Below the pieces are notes generated by a model. It was given only the letters and a program-made list of their open reading frames with translations. It searched no databases and was not told the origin of the DNA. A stretch of DNA of 64,000 bases from Leifsonia sp. C5G2 (lineage in GTDB: Bacteria > Actinomycetota > Actinomycetes > Actinomycetales > Microbacteriaceae). This document shows, piece after piece, positions 24,058-33,303 of the stretch (within the stretch, counting starts at the first letter, position 1; each line of letters starts with the position of its first letter). The DNA lies in the NCBI RefSeq assembly GCF_013359685.1, contig NZ_JABFMV010000005.1:62001-126000 (forward strand), given 5' to 3'. Position numbers and translations under genes: made by a program.

Positions 24058-24914
24058 GCCGCAGGCTCCGGGTGCGCCTCGCGGCTGTGCTCGTGGTGGT
24101 CGTGCGTCTCGGCGTCCGGGATTCCGACGACCACGATGCGTCCGCGGCTGCGGATCACGTCGACCGGGGTGCCGTACAGGTCGGTCAGCACGTCGCTGCG
24201 CAGCACCTCGTCCGGCGTCCCCGCACGGAACCGGCCGCCGGCGAGGTAGAGGACGCGGTCGACCATCCCGAGCACCGGGTTCACGTCGTGCGTGACGAAC
24301 ACCACGGCGCTGTCGTGCTCGCGCCGGCGGCGGTCGATCAGTTCGCTGACCCCTCGCTGGTGCTGCAGGTCGAGCGACAGCAGCGGCTCGTCGCACAGCA
24401 GCAGTGCCGGGTCGCCGGCGAGCGCCTGCGCAACGCGCAGCCGCTGCTGCTCGCCGCCGGACAGCGAGCCGACCGGGGTGTTCGCATAGCGCCGGGCGCC
24501 GACGGCGTCGATCAGCCGGTCGACTTGGGCCCGGTCGGAGCGGCGGGGGATGGGCAGCCCCCAGCGATGCCCGTCTACGCCGAGCGCGACGAGGTCGCGG
24601 GCGCGCATCGGGGTGCCCGCCGGGATGAGCTTCTGCTGCGGGATGTAGCCGATGCGCCGGTCGCCGCGCCGCACGGGGTGTCCCTCGAAGGAGATCTCGC
24701 CCGCGTCCAGTCTCTGCTGGCCGAGGATCGTGCGCAGCAGGCTGGTCTTGCCCGAGCCGTTCGGGCCGAGCACGGCGACGAACTCGCCGGCGTGGACGTC
24801 CAGGTCGAGCCCGCTCCACAGCGTGCGGTCGCCGAAACCGAGGGACGCCTCGCGCAAGCGGAGGACGACCTCGCGCCGCTCCGGCGGGGTGACGAGCTCG
24901 AGCGGTTCGGTCAC
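24054..24914 (-). CDS. znuC: Zinc ABC transporter ATP-binding protein ZnuC
   Basis: This 286-residue ABC ATPase has Walker A LGPNGSGKTSLLRTILG (about residues 50-66), a Q-loop in YIPQQK, the signature SLSGGEQQRLRVAQALA, Walker B LLLCDEPLLSLD and switch His in VFVTHDVNPVL. The C-terminal tail is His-rich (DAETHDHHEHSREAHPE), as in several metal importers, and may buffer zinc at the membrane. It is coupled to znuA and znuB by ATGA overlaps. Confidence 0.95.
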   Translation of the reverse strand: MTEPLELVTPPERREVVLRLREASLGFGDRTLWSGLDLDVHAGEFVAVLGPNGSGKTSLLRTILGQQRLDAGEISFEGHPVRRGDRRIGYIPQQKLIPAGTPMRARDLVALGVDGHRWGLPIPRRSDRAQVDRLIDAVGARRYANTPVGSLSGGEQQRLRVAQALAGDPALLLCDEPLLSLDLQHQRGVSELIDRRRREHDSAVVFVTHDVNPVLGMVDRVLYLAGGRFRAGTPDEVLRSDVLTDLYGTPVDVIRSRGRIVVVGIPDAETHDHHEHSREAHPEPAA

Positions 24915-25822
24915 TTCGACAGGGCCTTCCCGATCGCGTCGACGTTGCCCTGCATCCAGTCGATGTAGTGCTTGCCCGCCGGGAGCGTCTCGGTGACCGG
25001 GACCACGGGGATGCCGGCCTGCTTCGCCGCCGAGAGCACGCGCTCCGTCTCGGCGCCGGTGGTCTGCTCGTTGTACGCGAGCAGCTTGACTTCGTGCCCG
25101 CTGAAGATCGCGAGCGTCTCCTTCAGGACGACCGGGGAGACGTCGTTCTCCTGCTCGATCGCCTCGCTGAAACGCTCGGGCGTCTTATTGACGAGACCCA
25201 TGGAGTCGAGCAGGTACAGCGGGACGGGCTCGGTGATCGCAACGCCCTGGCCGGAATGCTCGGTCTTGAGCTTCGCCGCGGAGGCCTCGAGGCCGGAGAG
25301 CTGCTTGCCGAACGCTTCGGCGTTCTTCTCGAAGTCGGCCTTGTGGGCGGGCTCGGCCTTGCTCAGAGCGGAGGTGAGCGCGTCGACGAACTTCTGGACG
25401 GTCGGGAAGTCGTACCAGACGTGCTCGTTGAGCTGCCCGTCGGTCGGCTTCAGACCGGACAGGTCGACGACGTTCAGCACGGTCGCGTCACTGTTCTTGG
25501 CGCCCTTCAGCAGCGTCTGCATGAAGTCGTCGTACCCGCCGCCGTTCTCGACGACGATGCGGGCCTTGGACACGGCCAGCTGATTCTGCGCGCTGGCCTC
25601 GAACGAGTGCGGGTCCTGCGCAGGGTCGGACATGAGGGAGGTGACACTGACGGCGTCGCCGCCGATCTTCTCGGCGATGTCGCCGTACACGTTGGTGCTG
25701 GCGACGACACGGACGGTGCCGTCGCCGGACCCGGAGGATCCGGCGGAGGAGGAGCAGCCGGCGAGCGCCACAACCGAGGCGGCGGCGATGGCCAGAACGG
25801 AGACGAGGGAGCGCGTCTTCAA
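24911..25822 (-). CDS. znuA: Zinc ABC transporter substrate-binding lipoprotein ZnuA
   Basis: This cluster 9 metal-binding lipoprotein has a signal ending AAASVVALAGC, a lipobox, and a solute-binding domain with conserved ligand-region motifs DPAQDPHSFEAS, NGGGYDDFM, LNEHVWYDFPTVQKFVDAL and EPVPLYLLDSMGL. It lacks the His/Asp-rich loop of many ZnuA proteins. The TTG at 25822 gives a natural 303-residue preprotein. A GTG at 25879 would add 19 residues before the signal. The start is uncertain. The Zur box at 25900-25914 lies upstream. Confidence 0.92.
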   Translation of the reverse strand: MKTRSLVSVLAIAAASVVALAGCSSSAGSSGSGDGTVRVVASTNVYGDIAEKIGGDAVSVTSLMSDPAQDPHSFEASAQNQLAVSKARIVVENGGGYDDFMQTLLKGAKNSDATVLNVVDLSGLKPTDGQLNEHVWYDFPTVQKFVDALTSALSKAEPAHKADFEKNAEAFGKQLSGLEASAAKLKTEHSGQGVAITEPVPLYLLDSMGLVNKTPERFSEAIEQENDVSPVVLKETLAIFSGHEVKLLAYNEQTTGAETERVLSAAKQAGIPVVPVTETLPAGKHYIDWMQGNVDAIGKALSK

Positions 25823-25859
25823 GGTGAGCCTGTCTAAGTCGCGAACGACACGAAGGGAT

Positions 25860-25879
25860 GTGCCTGCGGTCGCAGGCAC
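25860..25879 (-). promoter_or_regulatory. Perfect inverted repeat in the znuA leader
   Basis: GTGCCTGC and GCAGGCAC pair around a four-base loop, between the Zur box and the preferred znuA start. It would form a hairpin in the mRNA leader if transcription begins near the Zur box. The same sequence contains the alternative GTG start. Confidence 0.35.
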
Positions 25880-25899
25880 CGGCTCAGATTACGTCTTAT

Positions 25900-25914
25900 T
25901 GAAAATGATTGTCA
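25900..25914 (-). promoter_or_regulatory. Zur operator upstream of znuABC
   Basis: TGAAAATGATTGTCA is a near-palindromic Fur/Zur-type box (AT-rich, TGAAAAT.ATT.TCA), standing out from the GC-rich context. It lies between the E2 gene's stop codon and the znuA start and matches actinobacterial Zur sites as I know them. With a Zur gene four genes away in the same transcript, zinc repression of znuABC is the likely outcome. Confidence 0.85.
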
Positions 25915-25917
25915 AAT

Positions 25918-27327
25918 TCAATCGAGGAGCAGCGCCGGCTCCTCGATGATGGATGCGACATCCGCCAGGAACCGCGACGCGACGTCGCCGTCCACCACGC
26001 GGTGGTCGAACGACGCGCCGAGAGTCGTGACGTACCGCGGGCGCACCTCGCCGTCGACCACCCACGGCTTCTGCTTGATCGTGCCGAGCGCGACGATCCC
26101 GACCTCGCCGGGGTTCAGGATGGGCGTGCCCGTGTCCATACCGAAGACGCCGATGTTGGTGAGCGTGATGGTCCCACCGCTCATGTCCGCCGGCTGGGTC
26201 TTCCCGTCGCGGGCGGTGAGGGTCAGCTCCTCGAGCGCCTTCGCGAGCTCGAGCAGCGTCATCGCCTGCGCCTCCTTGACGTTGGGGACGATGAGCCCGC
26301 GCGGAGTCGCCGCGGCGATGCCGAGGTTCACGAAGTGGTGGACGATGATCTCCTCGTCCGTCCACGTGGAGTTGACGGTGGGGTTGCGGCGGACAGCCCA
26401 GATCATGGCCTTGGCCATGATGAGCAGCGGCGAGACCTTGACGCCCGCGAAGTCGGCGGAGTTCTTCAGCCGCTTGACGAACTCCATGGTGCGCGTCGCG
26501 TCCACGTCGACGAACAGGCTGACGTGCGGCGCGCTGAACGCGCTGGTGGTCATGGCGCTCGCGATGGCCTTGCGCACTCCCTTGACCGGGATGCGGTCCT
26601 CGCGGTCGTTCGGCCACTCCGGGGTCTGGAGGTTGCGGAAGACCGTCACCTGCGTCGCCTCGCGCAGCACGTCGTCGCGAGTGACGTCGCCGATCGGGCC
26701 GGTCGGAGTGACCGCCGAGATGTCGACGCCGAGGTCCTTCGCCAGCTTGCGGATCGGCGGCTTGGCCACCACGGGACCCGCGGGCCGGGACATCGGCGCC
26801 GCGGGAGCGGAGGCTGCGGCCGGGGCGGGAGCGGCAGCCGGCGCTGTCGCGGCGGTGGGAGCAGCGGTGGACGTCTGCGCGACGCTGCCCGAGAACGACA
26901 CGGGAATCGATGCGGTCCCCGGGTGCGTCGCCCGACGCCGTCGGCTGGACCCGTGTCCGGCGGACCCGTACCCGACGAGCACGGCGCCCGCCTTCGGCTC
27001 CTCCTCGTGGGAGACGGTCGCGGCTGCGTCCGCGACGATCTGCTCCGCAGGCTCCGGCTCGGGAGCCGGCGTCGCCTGCTCCTCGCCGCCCGCGGTGACG
27101 GTGAAGATCGGCGTGCCGACCTCGACCGTCTCGCCCTCGGAGACCAGGAGCTCGCCCACGGTGCCCTCGAACGGCGACGGCAGCTCGACCAGCGACTTGG
27201 CCGTCTCGATCTCGACGATCACCTGGTTGACGGCGACCTGCTCGCCCGGTGCCACCTTCCACGCGACGATCTCGGCTTCGGTCAGGCCCTCGCCCACGTC
27301 GGGCAGGAGGAACTTGGACTCGCTCAT
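25918..27327 (-). CDS. Dihydrolipoamide acyltransferase (E2) of a 2-oxo acid dehydrogenase complex
   Basis: This is the 469-residue E2 core of a pyruvate or branched-chain 2-oxo acid dehydrogenase. An N-terminal lipoyl domain ([20 protein letters not shown], lipoyl Lys in [11 protein letters not shown] near residue 43) leads into a long Pro/Ala/Thr linker. The E1/E3-binding domain is [20 protein letters not shown]. The catalytic domain ends in [20 protein letters not shown], with the active-site His and Asp of HRVVDGD. The start ATG 27327 gives the classical [14 protein letters not shown]. It is the last gene of a four-gene operon, and no E3 is in the window. Confidence 0.94.
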   Translation of the reverse strand: MSESKFLLPDVGEGLTEAEIVAWKVAPGEQVAVNQVIVEIETAKSLVELPSPFEGTVGELLVSEGETVEVGTPIFTVTAGGEEQATPAPEPEPAEQIVADAAATVSHEEEPKAGAVLVGYGSAGHGSSRRRRATHPGTASIPVSFSGSVAQTSTAAPTAATAPAAAPAPAAASAPAAPMSRPAGPVVAKPPIRKLAKDLGVDISAVTPTGPIGDVTRDDVLREATQVTVFRNLQTPEWPNDREDRIPVKGVRKAIASAMTTSAFSAPHVSLFVDVDATRTMEFVKRLKNSADFAGVKVSPLLIMAKAMIWAVRRNPTVNSTWTDEEIIVHHFVNLGIAAATPRGLIVPNVKEAQAMTLLELAKALEELTLTARDGKTQPADMSGGTITLTNIGVFGMDTGTPILNPGEVGIVALGTIKQKPWVVDGEVRPRYVTTLGASFDHRVVDGDVASRFLADVASIIEEPALLLD

Positions 27328-27377
27328 CTGCGACTTCTCTCTGTCAGTGGGGGCCTGGGTCGGCGGGCCCGGGTACG

Positions 27378-28742
27378 TCAGTACGCCAGCGCCCGGTCGA
27401 CGGCCTCGAGGATGCGGTCGGCGTCGGGGAGGTAGAGCTCCTCCAGCTTCGCCGGCGGGAACGGGACGTCGAAGCCGGCGACGCGCAGCACGGGCGCCTC
27501 CAGCGAGTAGAACGCCTTCTCGGTGACCGTCGCGGCGATCTCGGAGCCGACCGACACGTTGCCGGGCGCCTCCTGAGCGATGATCAGCCGGCCGGTCTTC
27601 TGCACGGAGGCGACGACGGGACCGTAGTCGACGGGGGAGAGCGAACGGAGGTCGACGACCTCGATGCTGCGCCCCTCCTCCGCCGCGAGCTCTGCGGCGC
27701 GCAGCGCGACGCTGACCATCCCGGCCCACGCCACAACGGTGGCGTCGGTACCCGTGCGGACCACCCGGCTCGCGTGCAGCGGCGTCGGGTTCTCGACCAG
27801 GTCGACCTCGCCCTTCGGCCAGTAGCGGCTCATGGGCTCGAAGAAGACGACGGGGTCGTCGGACTTGATGGCCTCCTGGATCATCCAGTACGCGTCGTGC
27901 GGCGTCGACGGCGCGACCACGCGAAGGCCGGCGGTGTGGGCGAAGTACGCCTCCGGGGCCTCCTGGTGGTGCTCGACCGCGCCGATGTGGCCGCCGTGCG
28001 GAATGCGGATGACGACCGGGAAGCGCATGCGGCCACTGTGCCGGTTGGTCATCTTGGCGAGCTGCGTCGTGATCTGGTCGAAGCCCGGGAAGACGAAGCC
28101 GTTGAACTGGATCTCGACCACCGGCCGGTAGCCGCGCATGGCCAGGCCGATCGCCGAGCCGATGATGCCGGCCTCGGCCAGCGGGGTGTCGAGCACGCGC
28201 TGCGGGCCGAACTCCTTCTGCAAGCCCTCGGTGACGCGGAAGACACCGCCGAGCGGGCCGACATCCTCGCCCATGATGAGCACGCGGTCGTCCTCGGCGA
28301 GCGCCCGCCGGAGGCCGGCGTTCAGCGCCTTGACCATCGGCAGCGACTGGATGCGCGGCTCCGGTGCGGCAGGAGCCTGCTGCTCCCGAGCGTCGGAGAC
28401 CTCGACGTGCTCCGCCGCGGCCGCCTCCTCGCCGACCTCTGCCGCCGACTGGGCGTCCTGGTGCGCGGTCGCGGCCGCCGCCTCGCCGTCGGCGTTCGCC
28501 GCGGGGAGCTCAGCAGTCTCGTCCTCGATCACGAACTCGCGCGTCCACTCCTGCTCCGCGACGTGCTCCTCGAGCACGCGCGACCCGGGGTCGCTCTCGA
28601 CGATCTCGACGACGTCGATCGCCTGGGTGTCGAGGGATGCGCTGTCGAACGACGCATCGCCTGCGGCGGTGCCCCCCTCCTCGGGGCGCCCGTCGACCAG
28701 TTCGGCCTCCACGTACTCGGCCTCGCTTCTCACATCGCTCAT
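27378..28742 (-). CDS. 2-oxo acid dehydrogenase E1 beta subunit with acidic N-terminal extension
   Basis: This is the beta subunit of the thiamine-diphosphate-dependent E1. The catalytic part starts near residue 135 ([40 protein letters not shown]). It contains the expected [23 protein letters not shown] and [19 protein letters not shown] blocks. About 130 residues precede it, rich in Glu, Asp and Ala ([35 protein letters not shown]). These are not part of usual E1 beta (about 325 residues). The start at 28742 overlaps the E1 alpha stop by ATGA, which argues that the extension is translated. Confidence 0.92.
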   Translation of the reverse strand: MSDVRSEAEYVEAELVDGRPEEGGTAAGDASFDSASLDTQAIDVVEIVESDPGSRVLEEHVAEQEWTREFVIEDETAELPAANADGEAAAATAHQDAQSAAEVGEEAAAAEHVEVSDAREQQAPAAPEPRIQSLPMVKALNAGLRRALAEDDRVLIMGEDVGPLGGVFRVTEGLQKEFGPQRVLDTPLAEAGIIGSAIGLAMRGYRPVVEIQFNGFVFPGFDQITTQLAKMTNRHSGRMRFPVVIRIPHGGHIGAVEHHQEAPEAYFAHTAGLRVVAPSTPHDAYWMIQEAIKSDDPVVFFEPMSRYWPKGEVDLVENPTPLHASRVVRTGTDATVVAWAGMVSVALRAAELAAEEGRSIEVVDLRSLSPVDYGPVVASVQKTGRLIIAQEAPGNVSVGSEIAATVTEKAFYSLEAPVLRVAGFDVPFPPAKLEELYLPDADRILEAVDRALAY

Positions 28743-29878
28743 GCTTCACCTCCGAACGACGCCTCGTAGCCTTCGAGCCAGCGTCGCTGCTCCTCCGTCA
28801 CGGGATGCGGCTCACTGTAGACGTGGTCGAACATCGAGGCGACGGACGGTGACGTCAGCTCGAGGGTGCGCCGGCGGATATCGGCGGCCAGGTCGGTCGC
28901 CTCCTCGTCCGCGCTGTCGAAGAACGCCTGGCCGACGCCCTGCTGCTCCAGGAACGTGCGGAAGCGCACGATGGGGTCGCGCTCAGCCCAGTAGGCGAGC
29001 TCCTCGTCCGTGCGGTACTTGCTCGGGTCGTCGCTGGAGGTGTGGGCGCCCATCCGGTACGTCAGGGCCTCGATCATGCTCGGGCCCTCGCCGTTACGGG
29101 CGTCGTCGAGGTGCTTCGCCGTCACTGCGTAGGCGGCGAGGACGTCGTTGCCGTCGATCTGCACGCCCGGGATCCCGAAGCCGCTGGAGCGCAGATAGAG
29201 AGGAGTGCGCGACTGCGTCGACACCGGCACGGAGATGGCCCAGTGGTTGTTCTGCAGGAAGAAGACCTGCGGAGTCTGGTAGCTCGCCGCGAAGACGTAG
29301 GCCTCATTGACGTCGCCCTGGCTGGTCGCCCCGTCGCCGAAGTAGACGATCGCCGCCTCGTCGACCGTGGGGTCGCCCGTTCCGACCTTGCCGTCGAGCT
29401 TCATGCCCAGCGCGTAGCCGGTCGCGTGCAGCGTCTGCGAGCCGATCACGAGCGTGTACAGGTGGAAGTTGCCGACGGCGGGGTCGGTCGGATCCCAGCC
29501 GCCGTGCGTGGTGCCGCGCAGCAGCCCGATGATGCCGATGGGGTCGATGCCCCGCACCATGCCGACGACGTGCTCGCGGTACGACGGGAACAGGTGGTCC
29601 TGCGGCTTCGCCGCGTGGGCCGATCCGACCTGGGCGCCCTCCTGGCCGACACTCGGCACCCACAGGCCGAGCTGGCCCTGGCGCTGCAGGTTGGCCGCCT
29701 CGTGATCGAGGGCGCGCACGCGCACCATGTCGCGGTAGAAGCGTCGGTAGTCGTTCTCGTCGAGCCTCTCCAGATAGGGGAGGTACTCGGCGGAGGTCTC
29801 GCTCGGCTGGAACCGGCCGTCGGCCGTCAGCAGCTGGACGGTGTTCGCCGGGCGCGGGATATCGTTCGTCGCAACCAC
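28739..29878 (-). CDS. 2-oxo acid dehydrogenase E1 alpha subunit
   Basis: This is the E1 alpha subunit, 379 residues. The thiamine-diphosphate motif is AIVYFGDGATSQGDVNEAYVFAASYQTPQVFFLQNN, of the GDG-X(26)-NN type. It starts with VATNDIPRPANTVQLL and carries YRDMVRVRALDHEAANLQRQGQLGLWVPSVGQEGAQVG. The sequence is closer to the branched-chain/pyruvate E1 alpha of actinobacteria than to the homodimeric AceE. The start is GTG, four bases after the upstream aminotransferase stop codon. Confidence 0.94.
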   Translation of the reverse strand: MVATNDIPRPANTVQLLTADGRFQPSETSAEYLPYLERLDENDYRRFYRDMVRVRALDHEAANLQRQGQLGLWVPSVGQEGAQVGSAHAAKPQDHLFPSYREHVVGMVRGIDPIGIIGLLRGTTHGGWDPTDPAVGNFHLYTLVIGSQTLHATGYALGMKLDGKVGTGDPTVDEAAIVYFGDGATSQGDVNEAYVFAASYQTPQVFFLQNNHWAISVPVSTQSRTPLYLRSSGFGIPGVQIDGNDVLAAYAVTAKHLDDARNGEGPSMIEALTYRMGAHTSSDDPSKYRTDEELAYWAERDPIVRFRTFLEQQGVGQAFFDSADEEATDLAADIRRRTLELTSPSVASMFDHVYSEPHPVTEEQRRWLEGYEASFGGEA

Positions 29879-29882
29879 CGTA

Positions 29883-30992
29883 CTAACCTAACCGCTTGCC
29901 CGGGTGGCCATTTGGTAGGTTCCGCACAAGATCACCCGTGACCTGCAGGAGTTTCTCCACAGATTCCTCCTCGCCGACACTGATCCGGATACCCTCCGGC
30001 GGGAACGCCCGCACGGTGAGCCCGGCGTCGAAGAACGCGTCGTTGGCCTCCGCCGTCTGCTCGCCCGTGGCCAGCCAGACGAAGTTGCCCTGCGCCTCCG
30101 GCACCGCCCAGCCCTGCTCGAGCAGCGCATCCCGGAGCCGGTCGCGCACCATCGCGATGCGCGCGACGCGCTCCATCAGCTCCTCCTCGGCCTCGATCGA
30201 GGCGAGAGCGGCGACGCGCGCGGCATCGGTGACCGAGAGCGGCACGGCGGCCGAACGGGCGGCGTCGAGCACCGCCTGCGGGCCGACGGCGTACCCGATG
30301 CGGAGAGCGGCAAGGCCGTACGCCTTGGAGAACGTGCGCAGCACGACCAGGTTGGGGTAGCGCGAGAGCAGCGGGATGCCGTCGACCGCCTCGTCGTCGG
30401 TCACGAACTCGTAGTAGGCCTCGTCGAGCAGCACGAGGAGGTCGGACGGCACCCGTGCCATGAACGCCTCGAAGTCGCCCGCGGTGACGATCGTGCCGGT
30501 GGGGTTGTTGGGCGTGCAGACCACGACGACCCGCGTGCGCTCGGTGATCGCGTCGGCCATCGCCTCCAGGTCGTGGCTGCCATCGGGCCGGTTGGGCACC
30601 TGGACGCTGGTGGCACCAGCGACGGTGACCAGGCCTGGGTAGGCCTCGAAGGACCGCCAGGGGTACACGACCTCGTCGCCTGTACCGGCCGCCGCCGAGA
30701 TGAACTGCGACAGCAGGGCGACCGACCCGCTGCCGAGGTGGACCTCGCCGACGGTGACGCCGTGCCGCTCGGCCAGGCGCTCGCGCAGGTCGGCTCCGCC
30801 CGCGTTCGGGTAGCGGTTGAGGTCGCCGAGCGTCGCTGCGACCGCCTCCACCACAGAGGGGAGGGGCGGATAGGGGTTCTCGTTGCTGGACAGCTTGAAG
30901 CCGTCCGCCGGCGCCGGGCGCCCCTGCCGGTAGGCGGGGACGGCGACGATCTCGGGGCGCAGCTTGACGCCGAGCGTGTCTTCGGAACTCAC
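29883..30992 (-). CDS. HisC-like / aromatic aminotransferase
   Basis: This is a fold-type I PLP aminotransferase of 369 residues. The pattern is that of the HisC/Pat group: [53 protein letters not shown], and the PLP-binding Lys in [18 protein letters not shown]. It could be histidinol-phosphate aminotransferase or phenylalanine/aromatic aminotransferase. The context (first gene of an operon with E1/E2 of an oxo-acid dehydrogenase) suggests amino acid catabolism or aromatic/branched-chain exchange. The operon order is aminotransferase, E1 alpha, E1 beta, E2. Confidence 0.9.
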   Translation of the reverse strand: MSSEDTLGVKLRPEIVAVPAYRQGRPAPADGFKLSSNENPYPPLPSVVEAVAATLGDLNRYPNAGGADLRERLAERHGVTVGEVHLGSGSVALLSQFISAAAGTGDEVVYPWRSFEAYPGLVTVAGATSVQVPNRPDGSHDLEAMADAITERTRVVVVCTPNNPTGTIVTAGDFEAFMARVPSDLLVLLDEAYYEFVTDDEAVDGIPLLSRYPNLVVLRTFSKAYGLAALRIGYAVGPQAVLDAARSAAVPLSVTDAARVAALASIEAEEELMERVARIAMVRDRLRDALLEQGWAVPEAQGNFVWLATGEQTAEANDAFFDAGLTVRAFPPEGIRISVGEEESVEKLLQVTGDLVRNLPNGHPGKRLG

Positions 30993-31117
30993 AGACCCAA
31001 CTTAGCCGCGCCCGCATTCCGGCAGGGGAATTCCGTGGACCCTGTGGATAACGCCGTCATGCGCCCCACTCCATTGCGCCCCTGGTCCCGGCCGCGAAGC
31101 CCTGGGAGGATGAGGCC

Positions 31118-31504
31118 ATGCGATTCCTGCTCAGACTGATCATCAACGCCCTCGCCCTCTGGCTCACGACGCTGATCGTCAGCGGCGTCACCGTGCACCC
31201 GTACGCGTCCGGGACCGTCGCAGCAGTGCTGACGTACCTGCTCATCGCCCTGATCTTCGGCGTGGTGAACGCCGTCATCGGCACTGTCATCCGGATCGTC
31301 GCGATCCCGCTCTACATCCTGACGCTGGGCCTCATCTCCCTGCTCGTCAACGCCTTCCTGCTGTTCATCGTGTCCTGGATCAGCGACGCCATCGGCTTCG
31401 GCCTGCACATCGACGGGTTCTGGGCGGGCGTGCTCGGCGCGCTCGTGCTCGGTATCATCGCCTGGCTGCTCGGGCTGATCTTCCGGCCCGCCCGCCGCGG
31501 CTGA
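31118..31504 (+). CDS. Phage holin family 4 (DUF1469-like/PF04020) membrane protein
   Basis: This 128-residue membrane protein has four hydrophobic segments (RFLLRLIINALALWLTTLIVSGV, GTVAAVLTYLLIALIFGVVNAVIG, RIVAIPLYILTLGLISLLVNAFLLFIVSW, FWAGVLGALVLGIIAWLLGLIF). The arrangement A.....NA..L........V.....G...A....L.....N....P.......LT.G is typical of the 'phage holin family 4' proteins (Pfam PF04020), which are widespread chromosomal proteins and not phage genes as such. The function is unknown. A perfect reverse DnaA box (TGTGGATAA, 31043-31051) is in its upstream region. Confidence 0.85.
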   Translation: MRFLLRLIINALALWLTTLIVSGVTVHPYASGTVAAVLTYLLIALIFGVVNAVIGTVIRIVAIPLYILTLGLISLLVNAFLLFIVSWISDAIGFGLHIDGFWAGVLGALVLGIIAWLLGLIFRPARRG

Positions 31505-31573
31505 CGTCAACGGCGCCCGCGCCGGTGCGGGAGAATGGTGGGGTACCCGCTGCACGATCCCGCGAGGAGCACC

Positions 31574-32953
31574 ATGACCGCCCTGCCTCCCCAGCCGCTC
31601 AGCCCGCTCGACGGCCGCTACCGCTCCGCCGTCGTCGGGCTCGGCGACCACCTCTCCGAGGCCGGTCTGAACCGTGCGCGCGTGCAGGTCGAGGTCGAGT
31701 GGCTGATCTACCTGACCGAGCACAGGATGTTCGGCTCGTCGCCGCTCACCGCCGAGCAGAAGCAGGCGCTCAGGGCCCTGGCGGACGACTTCGGCCAGCC
31801 GGAGATCGACCGGCTCGCCGAGCTCGAGGCCACCACCAAGCACGACGTCAAAGCGGTCGAGTACCTGGTGCGCGAGCGGCTGCACGCGCTCGGACTCGAC
31901 CAGATCGCCGAGCTGACCCACTTCGCGGCCACGAGCGAGGACATCAACAACCTCTCCTACGCGCTGACCGTCAGCGCCGCGGTACGCGAGTCGTGGCTGC
32001 CGGCCTTCCGCGCGGTCATCGCCGAGCTGCGCGCCCAGGCCAAGCAGTACCGCGCCGACGCGATGCTCGCCCGCACCCACGGCCAGCCGGCGACCCCGAC
32101 CACCATGGGCAAGGAGCTCGCCGTGTTCGTGCACCGCCTGGAGCGGGTGCGCGAGCAGATCGAGGGCGGCGTCCACCTGGGCAAGTTCAGCGGCGCGACC
32201 GGCACCTTCGCGGCGCACCTCGTGGCCGACCCCGACGCCGACTGGCCCCGCATCTCGCGCGAGTTCGTGGAGAGCCTCGGCCTCGACTGGAACCCGCTGA
32301 CCACGCAGATCGAGTCGCACGACTGGCAGGCCGAGCTGTACTCGCGCATCTCGCACGCCAACCGCATCCTGCACAACCTGTGCACCGACATTTGGACGTA
32401 CATCTCCCTCGGTTACTTCCGCCAGGTCCCGGAGCCCGGGGCGACCGGCTCGTCGACCATGCCGCACAAGGTGAACCCGATCCGCTTCGAGAACGCGGAG
32501 GCCAACCTGGAGCTGTCGAGCGCGGTGCTCGACTCGCTCGCCGCAACGCTCGTGACCAGCCGGCTGCAGCGCGACCTCACCGACTCGACCACGCAGCGCA
32601 ACATCGGCGTGGGTCTCGGGCATTCGTTGCTGGCGCTGGACAACATCCAGCGCGGTCTCGGCCAGATCGCCATCGACCGGCAGACGCTCGCGGACGACCT
32701 CGACGCCAATTGGGAGGTGCTCGCGGAGGCGATCCAGACGGTGATCCGCGCAGAGGTGACCGCCGGCCGGTCGACCATCTCCGACCCGTACGCGCTGCTC
32801 AAGGAGCTGACCCGCGGCAAGCGCGTCGATCACGCGGCCCTGACGGAGTTCGTGAACGGCCTCGAGATCGGCCAGGCGGCGAAGAACCGCCTGCTCGCGC
32901 TCACGCCCGCCGGCTACATCGGCCTGGCGTCTGAGCTCGTCGACTACCTCTGA
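31574..32953 (+). CDS. purB: Adenylosuccinate lyase
   Basis: PurB acts twice in purine biosynthesis, splitting fumarate from SAICAR and from adenylosuccinate. The 459-residue protein has the superfamily signature GSSTMPHKVNPIRFENAEANLELSS and the N-terminal PLDGRYRSAV. The catalytic-region motifs THGQPATPTTMGKELAVF and HFAATSEDINNLSYALTV are present. The ATG at 31574 is fixed by the SD GAGGAGCACC, and a longer in-frame start at 31535 is rejected. The form with ATSEDINN resembles the E. coli-type PurB. Confidence 0.95.
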   Translation: MTALPPQPLSPLDGRYRSAVVGLGDHLSEAGLNRARVQVEVEWLIYLTEHRMFGSSPLTAEQKQALRALADDFGQPEIDRLAELEATTKHDVKAVEYLVRERLHALGLDQIAELTHFAATSEDINNLSYALTVSAAVRESWLPAFRAVIAELRAQAKQYRADAMLARTHGQPATPTTMGKELAVFVHRLERVREQIEGGVHLGKFSGATGTFAAHLVADPDADWPRISREFVESLGLDWNPLTTQIESHDWQAELYSRISHANRILHNLCTDIWTYISLGYFRQVPEPGATGSSTMPHKVNPIRFENAEANLELSSAVLDSLAATLVTSRLQRDLTDSTTQRNIGVGLGHSLLALDNIQRGLGQIAIDRQTLADDLDANWEVLAEAIQTVIRAEVTAGRSTISDPYALLKELTRGKRVDHAALTEFVNGLEIGQAAKNRLLALTPAGYIGLASELVDYL

Positions 32954-32970
32954 ATGGCAGAGCCGGCCGC

Positions 32971-33303
32971 TCAGTGACCGCGCGGCCGGTCGTCCCCTTC
33001 GGCACGGTCGCGCGCGGCCTTGGCCCGCGCCTCCGCGTCCTGCTCGTGGATGTCCTCCACCTCGGCCTCCGTCGGCTTGAACGCCAGGGCGAAGAGGGCG
33101 AGAAGCACGACGGCGACGATGAACGTGACGCCGAGACCGACCGCGGCGAGGATGAACTCGCGGGTCGCGACGAGCACGATCAGCCCGACGAACACCGCGA
33201 GGCCGCCCGAGATGGCGAGAAGCTCGACGGGGAGGAACCGGTCGCGCCGGCTGGGCTGGAGGTTCTGGGTCACTCGGGGGTCTTTCCTGTCGCGGGAGGT
33301 CAC
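32971..33303 (-). CDS. Hypothetical membrane protein
   Basis: This 110-residue protein has two membrane segments (LPVELLAISGGLAVFVGLIVLVATR and FILAAVGLGVTFIVAVVLLALFALAF) and a charged Glu/Asp/Ala/Arg-rich tail (DIHEQDAEARAKAARDRAEGDD). The GTG at 33303 overlaps the stop codon of the upstream gene (GTGA). A GTG at 33273 with the SD AGGAAAG is an alternative giving 100 residues. The family is unknown. It is coupled to the HdeD-like gene. Confidence 0.72.
   Translation of the reverse strand: MTSRDRKDPRVTQNLQPSRRDRFLPVELLAISGGLAVFVGLIVLVATREFILAAVGLGVTFIVAVVLLALFALAFKPTEAEVEDIHEQDAEARAKAARDRAEGDDRPRGH

Noticed and set aside
31118-31504. Prophage signal from a 'phage holin' protein
   Set aside because: The family 4 holin-like proteins are common chromosomal genes, and no phage structural or lysis genes are nearby.
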